Shown here in pieces: positions 34,701 through 46,752 of a stretch of 64,000 bases of DNA. The stretch comes from Thuidium tamariscinum. Lineage: Eukaryota; Streptophyta; Bryopsida; Hypnales; Thuidiaceae. A model generated the notes under the pieces. That model was given only the letters and a program-made list of their open reading frames with translations, was not told where the DNA came from and made no database searches. Location: assembly GCA_947034885.2 (NCBI GenBank), contig OX344757.2, forward strand, positions 21,446,001-21,510,000, in the 5' to 3' direction. Every line of letters begins with the position of its first letter. Within the stretch, counting starts at the first letter, position 1. Position numbers and translations under genes: made by a program.

Positions 34701-34972
34701 AGGTAGGTACACCCAAAATGGCACCTGACCTTAAAGCGCCCTGTACAACATCCATACATTTTCAAAATCAGTCATGTACCCAAACTGTAGATGGTGCTTT
34801 CAGAAACACACTTTGACTGTTAATAACTTTTGTATACGATATCCAAATCCACTATTCTTTGGTGCATTGGAACATGCTTCACTCACCAACAAGATTGTAA
34901 GAAAATCTAAACAATATAATAACAGGAACTAGGCACAATATGAAAAACTGCCACTTTTGGGTGTACCTACCT
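34701..34972. mobile_element. Stowaway/mariner-like MITE, 272 bp
   Basis: The ends AGGTAGGTACACCCAAAA and TTTTGGGTGTACCTACCT are perfect inverted repeats, flanked on both sides by TA (34,699-34,700 and 34,973-34,974), the duplication made by Tc1/mariner transposases. The interior has no coding frame. It separates two 17-bp inverted words, CTCTCTTTTGTCTTGCT (34,680) and AGCAAGACAAAGGAGAG (35,006). Confidence 0.85.
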
Positions 34973-34974
34973 TA

Positions 34975-35729
34975 AGTTACTTTTTAGCGTTGAGAGGTAC
35001 CTCAAAGCAAGACAAAGGAGAGTGATCATAAACATTTAAATCTGAATAGAATGATCTAATTTGATTTTTTTTTAAATCCTAATTAGTCACTAATTTTTTT
35101 AATCTAGCAAAATATAATAAATGGTACACCAAGGATGTTCAAGGGACTACAATTATAGGTCTACAATATAAAAAAATTGTATTATCACAGGCTCACAAAA
35201 TAGCAACCTTGTACACACATACATTTAAGAAAGTGTAAAAAAACTTGAATGAAAACCATGTAGTTGCTAGGAAGTCTATTGATTGTTCAATTGTCCACAT
35301 GACTACTTTTTGGCTTTGGTGGTATTTAGGGGTTAATTTCACCCATGTGTTATATTAAGTTTTTAGTCATCAAACAACCACATTGTGATCATTTTAGTGT
35401 CCAAGTAACATAAAATGTGTGAAGAATTGGAATTCATGTTTTTAAATTTAGATTATGCTATTCATAGTATATAACTAGCAATATAAGAGAAAAAATATAG
35501 AATTTTTCAATTATCAAAATACTTGTGAGAAAAACACAAAAAACTACACATATTTGAAAATACAACAAATAATATCAAACACAACTAATTTACTATGCTA
35601 TTTTTTAAATATTTGAAATTGGAAGTTTGTTATCTTTATTTGCTTGTTTGAATTGCATTTTATTGTTCATGTTCTAGCAATAAATGTATTTTAATCTTGA
35701 TCAATATTTAAACTCTTTTCAACATGTAA
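34975..35729. other. No gene seen; one isolated TTAA-type end
   Basis: AT-rich. At about 35,327-35,338 the word TATTTAGGGGTTAA resembles a TTAA-family right end, but no partner was found. No exon is visible. Confidence 0.45.
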
Positions 35730-36410
35730 AATTGTATTTAAAATTGTATATGCCTAAATTACTTTCATTGATAAACTTCACAATAATTATATGTGAAATT
35801 AATATATATGACATTGCTAAATTTTTTAATTTTTTTAATTTATAAATTTGACCAAATTTCTATTTAACTCAAAAGTCACTCTCATTCACAAGAATGGTAT
35901 GTGAATTAATTCTTGATTTGAAAGTTTCAAGAAAGAGGTGATGACATTAGACATTGCTAAATCACTTTACTTTTATTTTTTAAAATTTAACTCAAACATC
36001 ACTCTCACTATAAACCAATTGTGTATGAGTCTATTCTTGATACAAAAGAATGCAACATTGTATAATCTCTTTACTTGCTACCATACTTTTATTTTTTAAA
36101 ATTAAATCAAGATTTTATTTAACTGAAAAGTGACTCTCACTTATAAACTTCCGCTTAATGTCTATTGGCTTGATATAAATAGTTGCAGCATTGCTTAATT
36201 TCTTTAGTCATCATTTTATTTTTATTTTTGGAAATTGAATCAAAATTCCATTTAATTGAAGTCACTCATATTATGAACTTTACAATTAATTATCTATAAG
36301 CCTATTATTCTTGATATAAATGGTTGCATTGGAAGGGTGATGATATCAAATATTAATATATCTCTTTACTTTTATTTTGAATTTAAACCAAAATTCTATT
36401 TAATTCCGAA
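35730..36410 (+). repeat. Degenerate 130-bp tandem array, about five units
   Basis: The word ATTTAACTCAAAAGTCACTC and variants recur near 35,858, 35,987, 36,116 and 36,247, with a shortened form at about 36,389. Between them come TATAAACTT, TTCTTGATATAAA-TTGCA and CTTTACTTTTATTTTT blocks in constant order. Spacing is 129-131 bp, with the last interval longer. AT-rich, no long frame; it looks like a small local satellite. Confidence 0.7.
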
Positions 36411-36936
36411 GGCACAAATCTTCAAAAATCTCATTTTTGAATGAGTATACGGTAATCTAGTTCAAGTACACACCATCCCTTTTATTTCCGGCACCATGGG
36501 GCCAAATTGCACCATTTCAAAATAAATGTCTTTTTTTTGCCAGATAAAAGTAATCTTTTTTCACCAAAAAATTTCCAATCTCCTTTTAAAATATGGATGA
36601 AGTCACCAAATTTGGATAAAAAAGTGTGTGAATATGATGAAAAAATGTTTTTAAGTCCAAAAGATGGATGAATGTAGAAATACAATGCTTCACCAAACTT
36701 GAAGTGATCACAATCTTGGCACTTTCTCAAAAAGTAAAAAAAGGGCTAGTAGACACTGTGATCTTTGAATTCCACCATTGAATGATTATCTAATTTTGAC
36801 AAAATACTCTCACTCCAATTGAAACTACAATTGTATAGTTAATTTTTGCTTTGATCCATTTTATTTTGTTGGTATCAATCTTGAAAGTAAATTTAGTGCC
36901 CAAAATCTAATCCATCTAACTACAATATGGAAAGTG
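36411..36936. other. No gene seen
   Basis: A minus-strand frame of 82 codons lies at 36,482-36,730, but its composition (runs of K, F and S) does not look like a real protein. Nothing else is seen. Confidence 0.5.
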
Positions 36937-37869
36937 TTAACCCCTAAAGGACCAAGGCCTTTTTTCTGTCAAAAACCTCTCAAAACAGCCATTTCTGTTG
37001 CATTCATCCAAGAAAACAAAATATATATATTTTTTAAGAATCTAACCATAGGATCTTGTACTTAACTTGATTGAGATAAAGTGGTAAAAATTTCATGAAG
37101 TTTGATCGTACAGATTGGAAGATATGAGCATTCAAAGTTGGAAATACAAGTTTTTTTGAATTGTGGTTTGCAATTTCAGATGACTTTGACTGAAATTTGT
37201 ATTAAAAAATTGCACTATAGACTTTGAATTTATAATTTTTTGTGCTAATAAATTGAGTTCAGAGTCTAGGAAAAAAATTTCACACAAAAAATACTTGATT
37301 TTCATTCTTTAAAAAATTGTTAAGTAGATGTAGGTCCAAGATTGAAAGAAAAACTAAATGGTTAATAACTCTAAGATGGGATTGAAATACAATAATCCCA
37401 ATGGTGAGATTGTTCTAAAAATTAAACATAACCTTGTCCAACAATTTTTTTTGAAAAATTGTGAGAATTGCATTCAAAAATGAATCCTATAAGTTATTTT
37501 TTCAAGAAATTGTTTAGATTGCCCGAAAAACAAGATTGTCCATAACTTTTTCATTATAAGTCCAAATAGAGTGAATCAAAGCTTCACATGTAGGCAAAAA
37601 TATATTATTTTAGAAAAATAAATTTAAAAAAATAAATTTTGACTTTTTGCAAAAAAAAAATTCTGCCCGCCGAATGAAAATTTGGGCTTTTTGTGGTATA
37701 ACTTTTGCTCCCGGTCACCAATTGAAATAAAAATTACATTCCCATGAAGCTAATCAGTTTTCCTATCTTATGAAAAAGTTTCAAAAAGATTCATTAAAAA
37801 TTGAGGTCTACAGAACCTACCCGAACTCCAAATTGTCCCCCTAGGGGACAATGGTCCTTTAGGGGTTAA
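36937..37869 (+). mobile_element. TTAA-family element, best copy of the hairpin subfamily
   Basis: The ends TTAACCCCTAAAGGACC and GGTCCTTTAGGGGTTAA are perfect 17-bp inverted repeats including TTAA. Near the right end is the perfect hairpin GTCCCCCTAGGGGAC. Interior landmarks: TGCATTCATCC, ATCTAACCATAGGATCTTGT, GGAAGATATGAGCATTCAAA, GGTCCAAGATTGAAAGAAAA, CAAGATTGTCCATAACTTTT and ATAACTTTTGCTCCCGGTCA. No coding frame. Confidence 0.92.
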
Positions 37870-39047
37870 ATGGTTAAAAACATATTATTTTTCATTACTT
37901 CACTAGAAAGATTGGAGATTATATTCATTCTAAAAGTAATTTTTTTTCTTCTCTAATTTTATTCATACTAATTTATATTTACTTTATCTAAAATCAAGAC
38001 ATTTTTCAATACCCTATATTACATAAAATGATATTTCAAGAATTAAATTTAGGCTAAGTCGATCCAAATCATTTATAAATTTTCATCAATGAATAAAATG
38101 CACCCTATAGTTTAACTCACATGGTTTTCTACTTTTTGTATAGTGACCTCTCTAAAGTTGGCTTCATTGGCCCTATATTCAACTTAAAAGCAAGACTTTA
38201 GAATAGTACATTGAATAGGGTTTTTCAAAGGATTTATATAAATTCATCAACAATCTCGACTAAATAAATATCAACCTTTGTTGTACATCAATAATTATTG
38301 AAGTGCTTGGAAACTGTACATCATGTTTTAAACATCTACAATTTTTTGCATTAAAAGGCCCTTTTAATTTTTGGTCCTATTAGTACCCCTATTTTGTGTG
38401 GAAGACTTCAGGTTATCGCTTGAGGTTATTTGGCATTACAAGGTTGGATTCTCTCATCAATGGAAAATAAATGAATAATTTTGTTTTCTTATCGCCAACA
38501 AAAATTCAATGTCCATATAATGGTTGGAGCTAGTTGTTGATTGAATATGAGACTCTTGTCACAACATGGAAGAATGAGCTTTTCCTTTCACCCAAGTTGT
38601 TGGTGCCACTTTCTAGGAACAATTGAGATTTCTTGATACTTCATTGCCACAGTTTTATACATTTGAACTACTCCTTTTGTCTACTTTTCTTCAAACTTTG
38701 TACTATTGGTGCTTTCAATGTGAGAGGGTTGAATTCACCAATTTTTCTTGGAGGACTTCAAATATCATTGATTAATAACCATTTGGTTGTTGCACCTTGA
38801 ATATAGTATTGCAAATTGTTTTGTTTTGTTTTGTTTCTTCACATTTCATTCTTCTTCTATATTCCATTTGTTTGCAAGTCATGTTTTATTCATGAATTAT
38901 TCATGACAATGGACAAGTTGTTGTAGTTTGTGACTTTCAAGTTTTAGTATCATCAGCTTCAATTCACAATTCTATAATTCAGGATTTCTTGAGCTTGTAA
39001 TTCTTACACTTGCAACAGTTTTCTAGGAAAAAAATTGTTGCTTACTT
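37870..39047. other. No gene seen
   Basis: AT-rich; TTTTGTTTTGTTTTGTTTC at about 38,820 is a short tandem tract. No exon or element end is supported. Confidence 0.5.
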
Positions 39048-39693
39048 TTAACCCCTAAATGCCCAAGGCACCAAAATGTGGTGTTTGTAAAACTTTGAAG
39101 TTAAAGAAAACCTAACCAAGTTGCTATTTTAAGTAGTTTATATTTTTGGAAAGTTCTTTTAGAAGTTTAGTTTTAGTGTCAAAAATCCGATTTGGAAAAT
39201 CAATGATAGTGATTTTTCTATTCAAGATTTTGTACACATTGCAATCTTGACTTTCCATAGTATTGAGAGCTCTTGAAAATGAGCCTCAAATACACTAGAT
39301 CTTGGAGAAAAATCACATTCAAAATTCATTTACAAAAATTGTAGAGTAGATTTTGAGAAGCCACAAATTGATTGGAGTTATACATGTTAGGCCCTTTCAC
39401 CTCATATTTTTTTGGTCACCAACTTTTCAAATTTGACTTGCAAAAAGTGGATAGAAAGACTTCACATCACTTTTGCAGGTTTAACACCCTCATGGTCAAA
39501 CATTATAATTTTTCACTCCATAAGTGATATTGTTGTGTGTTTTTTTCCTATACAATCTCTAACATGTCTAGATTGAATTTGTATGGTTACAATTTAAAAA
39601 AAATTGATATGACTTAACAAAATGTTGGCATTTTATTCAATTTAGAGCAAATTCCAAGAAGCTCAAAATAGGCCTTGGGCATTTAGGGATTAA
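39048..39693. mobile_element. TTAA-family variant, 646 bp
   Basis: The ends TTAACCCCTAAATGCCCAAG and CTTGGGCATTTAGGGATTAA are inverted repeats of about 20 bp. The interior does not match the 930-bp copies, so this is a distinct subfamily that shares only the terminal design. No coding frame. Confidence 0.85.
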
Positions 39694-39761
39694 AATAGAC
39701 TTTGAAGCCAAATAATTCCCACTCCATTCAACATTGTTGCTAGATGAATTTGTCCCCCTAA

Positions 39762-40116
39762 GAGCATCCCCATGCCTGCACTTCAAAGCAACACTTTAAT
39801 CATTCTAGACCACTAATCTTCCTCTTAGAAAGAAGATCAATGGTCCAGAATGTTTAATCCTAAAGCTCTCCGACGTCCATATTCAGGACAATGAACAGAG
39901 GTCTTCAAGGCACTGTTTCATCCAATTAACTTCTAATTTATCAAATGTAACACTTGAATCTAGAGAAGACAACCTTCCTTAATGACCAAATTCATAAAAT
40001 TCTGGTAAATGATATATCTGCACAAAACTATACACGAAAATGTGCAAAAATTCAAAAAAGGATTGAGACGTTTCAAGGTTAAAGTGTTGCTTCGAAGTGC
40101 AGGCATGGGGATGCTC
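39762..40116. mobile_element. Tourist/Harbinger-like MITE upstream of the PML3 gene
   Basis: Inverted ends of about 38 bp begin GAGCATCCCCATGCCTGCAC and finish in AACACTTTAA. They are flanked by TAA on both sides (39,759-39,761 and 40,117-40,119). At 355 bp with no frame it is non-autonomous. It ends about 640 bp before the PML3 start codon, so it may lie at the edge of the promoter. Confidence 0.9.
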
Positions 40117-40319
40117 TAACCTCATGTATCACCAGAAAATTTGTGCATCAAAACCACCTCGACTTCAGAACAAGGAAGTCCACCAAAATCAATGCATGCA
40201 ACTCTAGACTGGCCTGTTGGTCTGTGATTTGGGAATTGGGATGTTGACTGCGCCGTTTTAGTTTTTTCTTGTGAGCTTCGCCAACGCCGTCAAGAACTTT
40301 TCCGTTAGTGTAGGCAGCG

Positions 40320-40758
40320 TCTTTTCTTTTAAACTAAATAGGCCAATCACATCCAGACTCCGGAGTCTTAAATTACAAGAGACTGCCTCACAGCAGTGCA
40401 GTAGTGCTTGTCAAAGGCGGGTCCGCGTTCAGTGCTTCTAAAACCCTATTGTCACGTGCATTAGCAATTTCGAGTCGACTGCGCCGTCGGTTGGTGGAAA
40501 CGGCGCGCAGTCATCGTTCTCCTTTGAAGGCTCTCATCACTGGTCGTGTACCCCTATTGCATGGGCGCATCGCATGGCGCCACAATAGTTCATGATTTTC
40601 TGCACCGCAGCAGTCGCAGCGCCGTTGCGGTAGGGTTCGGGGAATTATAGGCGCGTGTGCTTTGGAGTTTTCTGCGAATTTGAAGGTGAACGAAGTTGCA
40701 CGGGGTTCGGTGTCGCGAGGAGGAGGGAGGGCGCTTGGTTAAGGATCCAGATCTGGCC
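40320..40758 (+). promoter_or_regulatory. Probable promoter and 5' leader of the PML3 gene
   Basis: CpG-rich sequence contrasting with its AT-rich neighbours. It contains GGCCAATCAC (CCAAT-type, 40,341), a telo-box-like AAACCCTATT (40,441), the G-box CACGTG (40,453-40,458) and a reverse telo-box-like TAGGGTT (40,631). Telo-boxes and G-boxes are common in plant housekeeping promoters. No clear TATA box is seen near a plausible start. Confidence 0.5.
40561..40650 (+). promoter_or_regulatory. Possible upstream reading frame in the PML3 leader
   Basis: An ATG at 40,561 opens a 29-residue frame (MGASHGATIVHDFL...) that stops about 108 bp before the main start. If the transcript begins upstream of it, it could lower translation of the main frame. 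The transcription start is not known, so this is an inference. Confidence 0.3.
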
Positions 40759-43485
40759 ATGGCGTCCTCACACGCCATGCGCTTGGTCGTTTTCATGCTC
40801 TTGGTGACTGGTTTGTTCGCGCAGCAGGTGTGACCTCGTTTCTCGTCTTGGGTTTGAAGTTTGTCGGATGTTGTACCAGGTTTTAAGGAAGAGAGGAGCT
40901 GCTTTTGATCAATGCTGATTAGGGTTTAGGTTGGGATGAATTCCGCATGCTGCTCTTTCATCGTTAGAGTTAATGAGGCATAGATTTTAGGTGATGAGGT
41001 CTTATGCTTTCGATTTTAGCAAAGGTGAGTTTTGCTTCGGTGGAGTGTTTTGGATCTGAACCGATCAGAGTGCTCGGGGTTTTGTTGACAGTTGGACAAT
41101 GGTGACGAGGGAGCTGGCGCTGTTTCTGGAGATACCGACGCTGTATTTCGTCGGAATAAAGTACTGTCTGGTTTTCCTTTCCTTTCGAAACATTGTTCAG
41201 GAAATTTGCTTAATTCTATCACTCTGTTTTCTTAAATATTTTAAATGACCTCTGGATCTGTTGGTTAGTTGAGCTTTCTCTTTCGGTAGCAGTAGACCTA
41301 CGTGGTCTTTGAGTAGGTTTTGAATTTAGTGCGCAATGCTGGTCGTGGGAAGTGATATTAATGCGCTACCGAACTGAAGGTAGCCATATTCAAACCAGGG
41401 CAATGGATAGCGCCTGTAGCTAGTGCCACAGTCTGGGGGCTTTGTTCGAAGCTCAAATTGCGTGACGTGGATGCACTTCATATCTTTACTGATGTCACCG
41501 CTCAAGCTGACACGCTTGCGGTTTAAGTTTCTTGACCATGTAATTTGAATTTTATGTGATGGCAGGTTCTTATTCATCATGTGGCAACCCTAGCAGGTGA
41601 TGATGAGATGGTTTGAGTTAAATTTTTGATGAAGCGATTAACCGATACCGGTTTTATATTGGGTCCTTTGCAGCTCATAATGAACAAGAAGGATGTGTTT
41701 CCCAAGCGGGCAGTTTTTGATAAAGATGAAGCTGGTAGAGAGGTTGCGACAGCATCTGGTGGGGATGGATTTACGGATGCGACTTTTTCAAGTTTGTCCA
41801 TGATCCTAGTCAGTGAGGTATTTATCAGTGCGAATGTTATCATCCAAACCCTGATTTTTTGCTGCTTCAACGCGCTGTTTCCATCCGAATGTTGTGCTGT
41901 GTGTTTCTCTCATTTCTTAGCCGTGTTGTCTCGATTGATCTACATGTATCATTTCCCATTAATTTGCCAGATCGGCGATGAGACTTTCATTATTGCTGCC
42001 TTGATGGCAATGAGACATCCCCGATCCATTGTACTGTCTGGAGCACTATCAGCTCTTATCATCATGACTGTGAGTTCCTGGGATACCATCTTGCTGCGTA
42101 GAATGTTATTGGATGTAGTGTTGTCAGCATTTTGAAGAATTACTACGATTGATTTTAGTGTGAACCCTAGTAATGGCTTTAAGAATGACCACGGCCAGAC
42201 GAATCATCTATATTGTAGAATTTGATATGCGGCTGAACTTTCACATGTTGCTGTAGAGATCCTTGAGATATCTCTTGCAGACAATGCACTCACCTTCATT
42301 TTCGATCGTTACACAACGCAGGTTTTGTCTACTGGACTCGGTGTGATAGTGCCCAATTTGATATCTCAAAAGCTTATCAACAAACTTGCAACAGGTTTCT
42401 AGCCCTCCTGGGTTTTCCTAGTACTTTGAATAATTTGCGACAACGTAGAACCGTGTTGGTTGTGTTGGTTGTGTTGGAGGGATCTTAAGTCTTAGTTTCA
42501 TTAATGTAAATGGAGGACCTTTTCGTAGTGATAATAGGATAATAGCATTTCGGATGGAAAAGCTGAGTTCTCTCTTCTACCGTTTGTAACGTTTGTTGAT
42601 AAGTTCTGTGTTGACATTGATCAGTGATGTACTTCTTACTTGTTTTGAACGATGGTGACAGGACTCTACACCTTTTTTGGACTTCGGCTGCTTTATATTG
42701 CATGGAAGTCTGATGCCCACAGCACTCCCCAGAAGGAGCTTGAAGAAGTGAGTAATGTCCATAGCTGTTGTCCTTGCTCAAGTTGACCTGGACTGACATG
42801 GCATAGTGGAAGTTTCAATTGCTTCTGTTTAGGAGCAGATTTTTCTGATCCCTTCCTATTGACGTTGGTACAGGTTGAAGAAAAACTGGAAGGAGGGGTA
42901 CAAAAGAAAAATATAGTTCGTCGCATTTTTTCTCGCTTCTGTACACCGATATTTCTTGAGGTATGTATTTATTGTCAAGGCTTATCTTCTCCTTCTATCC
43001 ACTAATGAAAGGCGTTGCATTCTCCGTGATAATATATGTAGTTCTTCCAAACTCTAAATGCCGTTGTGGTGGACTTGTGCAGTCCTTCATCTTGACCTTC
43101 TTGGCAGAGTGGGGAGATCGAAGCCAAATAGCAACTATTGCGGTATGTTCACCCTCGTCTGACCACGTACGATTTTCCAGAAATTTAATTGCGTGTGCTG
43201 TTCTTTGTCGTCTGACTGAAACTTGATCTGAGTGTCTAATCATAAGGGTGGGAAAGATTGGTTCTTGTAGCTCAGCAACTTCTGTTTTACTTGCAGCTTG
43301 CAATGCACAAAAATCCTTTTGGAGTGACGCTCGGTGCAATTGTTGGACATTCAATGTGTACCTCTCTTGCTGTGGTGGGAGGTCGACTCTTGGCGCTGAA
43401 AATATCTCAACGTTCCGTTGCCACAGTTGGAGGCTGTTTGTTCTTGTGTTTTGCAATGAGCTCTTACTTCTACCCTCCCTTGTAA
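40759..43485 (+). CDS. PML3: GDT1-like protein 3 (PML3-type Mn2+/Ca2+ transporter), nine exons
   Basis: Cation/H+ exchanger of the GDT1/UPF0016 family. The Arabidopsis relative works in Golgi membranes, loading manganese for glycosylation and wall synthesis. Exons by splice consensus and homology: 40,759-40,827; 41,092-41,160; 41,674-41,817; 41,971-42,069; 42,322-42,394; 42,662-42,747; 42,874-42,960; 43,083-43,142; 43,297-43,485. They join to 291 residues with every phase consistent, close to the 293 I recall for the Arabidopsis protein. Residues 1-21 form a signal peptide ending LVTGLFA; 24-80 are variable and lumenal. The two family signatures are EIGDET (94-99, across the exon 3/4 junction) and EWGDRS (218-223), each holding the acidic pair that binds the cation. 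The first has glutamate where many family members have lysine, as in plant PML3. The protein ends SSYFYPPL, as expected. The gene looks intact. Confidence 0.93.
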
Positions 43486-44165
43486 CCCTAGCATGTCCCA
43501 TTTAATTAAGCTACCGGTAGATCCTTCGCAGGCCACTCTAACAGCTGTGTACCTTATCAATATTTTTTGATTTATTACCATCTGCTGTGTTGGCGACGAA
43601 AACATTGGGTTCGTCCACTCAGCATCAGCTTGGAACATTCTGATTTCCCTACACATGCTATTGTTAGTTCGGGATTGGAAATTCTAGTCGTGAATTGTTG
43701 CTAGGACATGGCTGTGTGCAAGAAGTTTCGAGCAGGCGATGGAGGAGACCTGAGTATTTTTTTCTTACGTTTAATCAATTTGAAGCTGTGGCATTCTCCC
43801 TTCTGGAAGCTTTACGAAGGGAGCTGAGTGCCTGCGTTTCCACCTTCGAATGTTTTTTCAGGAGCGATACATTTCTCTTTTGTAGCAGCAGGTTGGAATC
43901 GCTGTGAGCCCTGATTTTAGTGAAGAAACTTCACTGTCTCTGCATTGCATGACTTGCTGGCTTCTAGTATCTGAACGTGAGTCGTTTATATTCTACAAAT
44001 GGATTTAGCTGACGGTGAAGTTTGGGCTAATACTGTTCCTGAACGTGTTGATGTAATGTCAATCATTTTAACCCGTGAGTACCTGAGTCTTGGCAAGTGT
44101 GTTTTTCTTATGAAAAAAGAGCATTGGCTTCTAGTAATCTCCAATAAAGCAAATTTTTCTTTTTT
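43486..44165 (+). other. Probable 3' untranslated region of the PML3 gene
   Basis: The sequence stays GC-richer than its surroundings to about 44.1 kb, then becomes AT-rich. An AATAAA word at 44,143-44,148 is a candidate polyadenylation signal. Short frames here look accidental. The true end is not visible from sequence. Confidence 0.4.
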
Positions 44166-45788
44166 CAAAATCCAACTGCATAGATATCTTAAGAGTTTGC
44201 ATATTGATATGCAAACTAATTTTGAGTGCAAAATTGTGAAGAAGTCCTGTGATTATAACAAGAGAAATGTGATTTTTGATTTATTTTTAGTATATTACCT
44301 GTCCCTAAAATTTTTTAAAATATTGTTTATTAAAGTTTTTTGGGTTATCACTGACAGTGCATATAGTGTTAGCACACTGAAATGTACTTTCAAAAAACTT
44401 AATTTCATATGAAAAGCTATCAAATTCATTACACAATCTACTTTGCAATTGTTGAAATACAAATTTTTTCTATATATAGAAATTGCAAATGTCTTCAAAT
44501 CAACACTTGAATGTTTAAATTTTCAATAGTGAAAATCATGAAAACACTTTATACTTTATACTTTGACCATTTTCAAAGCATTTGGATAAATACAATTTCT
44601 TAAATCTCAAATCAAATGAAATGGGCAGGTTGAGTACAAAATTGAAAAATGGAGTAAAATTGGCAAGTTTTACTCTTCACTTATGTTACATATATGCCTT
44701 TGAAGACCCCTCAATAATCAATTTTTTTTTCTTTGAATAATGAAAGTTTTCAATAATTAACCCTAAAAGCTACTTGGAAAAAAAAATTGAAACAATCAAA
44801 GGAATTTAACTACCCATTGAAATTTAAGCCTAAAATTTCGAAGTGACCATATATGATTGCTTAGGTGGTTAGGGATTAAGCATGGGTTCATTCCTAACTA
44901 TGTCAACATCTAAAGGTAATGAGCCTTTTTTCATATATTACCTTATAACCACATTTATTATGTTTTTTGTGTTATATATCATTGATATGATGAACTTCCA
45001 AAACTTAGTTCAAATACAAGGAATCAAATCATACACTTGGAAAAAAGTGTATTTTTTGTGAGAAATAAAATTAATAAAAATTTTATTTTTACTTTTGGGA
45101 TTTTCTAGTGTTGCTTGACAAACCTAATTTAGGTTTTTAGGTGGAAAAACTTTTCCCCTATTGCGGTTGGAGGATTATAATGGGATTAAATGATGTATAG
45201 TGGTGGTTTGATAAATATAGCTTCTAGGAGGGATAATAATAGAAAGAGTTGGACAAGCATTAGCGAAAGCAAATAGAGTGGACTAGTGATCATTACTTTC
45301 AACATAATAATTAGAGAAGTTGTGGCCCTAATTTTATCCTTGTTGATCTTTTTCTTCATCACCTTACATATTTTGGATTGAAGGGCATGCCACTAGACTG
45401 TGGGCCTTGTTCAACTAATTCTACAACCTTATTTAGATCTTAGTGTCCTAAGAGACAAGGGTTACAATCCCCCAAATGGAAAATTCTAGCATTGTTTGAA
45501 TTTTGACATGCTTGTTCACTTTGTCATTGGGGCTATAAACAATAAAGAAACCAAGAGCCTTGACTAGCTTTGGGGGAGGGTTTTTTTACACAAGTATAAC
45601 ATATCTTATTTTGAGGGGAGCACAAGTAGGAAGGTGTGCTATAAAGTTTAAGTCACAATGTTGAAAGGCTTATCTGGTATATTTTCTATTCCAAAGAATT
45701 GATGCTTCTAATCATCATGAGCATACAAACCATTGAATCTTTCTTCTACTTCCTTGAATTGGTTTTAGTGAAAACAATTGTATCATGC
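44166..45788. other. No gene seen
   Basis: AT-rich sequence between the PML3 gene and a TTAA-family element, with no supported frame or repeat boundary. Confidence 0.5.
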
Positions 45789-46480
45789 TTAACCCCTAAA
45801 GGACCAACATGCCTTTTTTGGCAACATAGCGATTTTGGGCAGGTACATGTAGCTAGAGATTTCCATATTTTGGAACCAAACTTTAATAGAAGGTGTGGAC
45901 AAGGAGTATCTTCAAAGCCCAACAATTTTCATGACTTTTGACTACATGGTTGAAAAGTTATCGCATAAAATGTTGTTTGTTTCTCAACTCAGGCAGATAA
46001 AAAAAATCACTTTTTTTGGAAATAAATTTTTTTAATTGGTTTTATAGATTTATATATACATAGAAAGCTTTGAATCGTTCCATTTGGATTAATGAGTCAA
46101 AAGTTATAAAGAATTTTAGTTTGCGGGTAGTTATGGATTCTCTTCTCTAAAATAAACTTTGAAGTCCTTTATTTTACTCAATTTTCAATATTTTTGAAAA
46201 AAAATAAAAACATTGGGTGTAGGTTGTTCATTACAACATTTGAGCCATTGGGATTGGCATTTTTCAATTCAATAAATAAATTGTTACCATTTTTGGATTT
46301 TGAAATATTTTCTACTTTTTTCTGCTTACTATTTTTTTGTATATGTTGTACAATTCCAAATGATATGAAAATTTTCAAGCATGTAGCTAATTTGAATTGG
46401 AGAATGAATCCAAAGAGTTGAAACCATTTTGGACATTTTTTCATACAAATATGGCCTTTTGAAGTGCAACAATGGTGCCA
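45789..46480 (-). mobile_element. TTAA-family element, right part missing
   Basis: It begins TTAACCCCTAAAGGACC and follows the copy at 49.7 kb closely (TTTTGGCAACATAGCGATTT, GGAACCAAACTT, AAGGTGTGGACAAGGAGTAT). It stops at about 46,480, after a GAAGTGCAACAATGG word. The right third, including the terminus, is absent; an AT microsatellite lies just beyond. Confidence 0.85.
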
Positions 46481-46531
46481 TGTCAAATTGCTAATTTTTA
46501 GATTATTATTTTAATATTATCTTTAATGATT

Positions 46532-46536
<5 letters not shown>

Positions 46537-46585
<49 letters not shown>

Positions 46586-46615
46586 TTTTATTTTTTTTTT
46601 TATTTTTATTTTTTA
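46537..46615. repeat. (TA)n microsatellite followed by a T-rich tract
   Basis: About 20 TA units (46,537-46,577), then nearly 40 bases of T with scattered A. Likely variable in length between individuals. Confidence 0.95.
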
Positions 46616-46687
46616 AATTAATGATTTTTGGTATGTTTTTTTAATGTCATCATTGTTCATCATTGATGATGAATAGTGGCCATTTTC

Positions 46688-46752
46688 CCTCAAAGGGTTT
46701 GTGAGTTTTGTTGAATGGAACTCTTAAAAGGAAAACAACCCCTTTGAGGATT
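46688..46752. repeat. Short hairpin element
   Basis: CCTCAAAGGGTTT on the left and AACCCCTTTGAGG on the right are inverted repeats about 40 bp apart. It could be a tiny MITE or a chance hairpin; no target duplication was found. Confidence 0.4.

Noticed and set aside
40404-40595. A 63-codon frame upstream of the PML3 gene that looks like an organelle-targeting peptide
   Set aside because: It opens with GTG and has no in-frame ATG near its start. The confirmed exon 1 at 40,759 begins with its own signal peptide, so a longer N-terminus is not needed.
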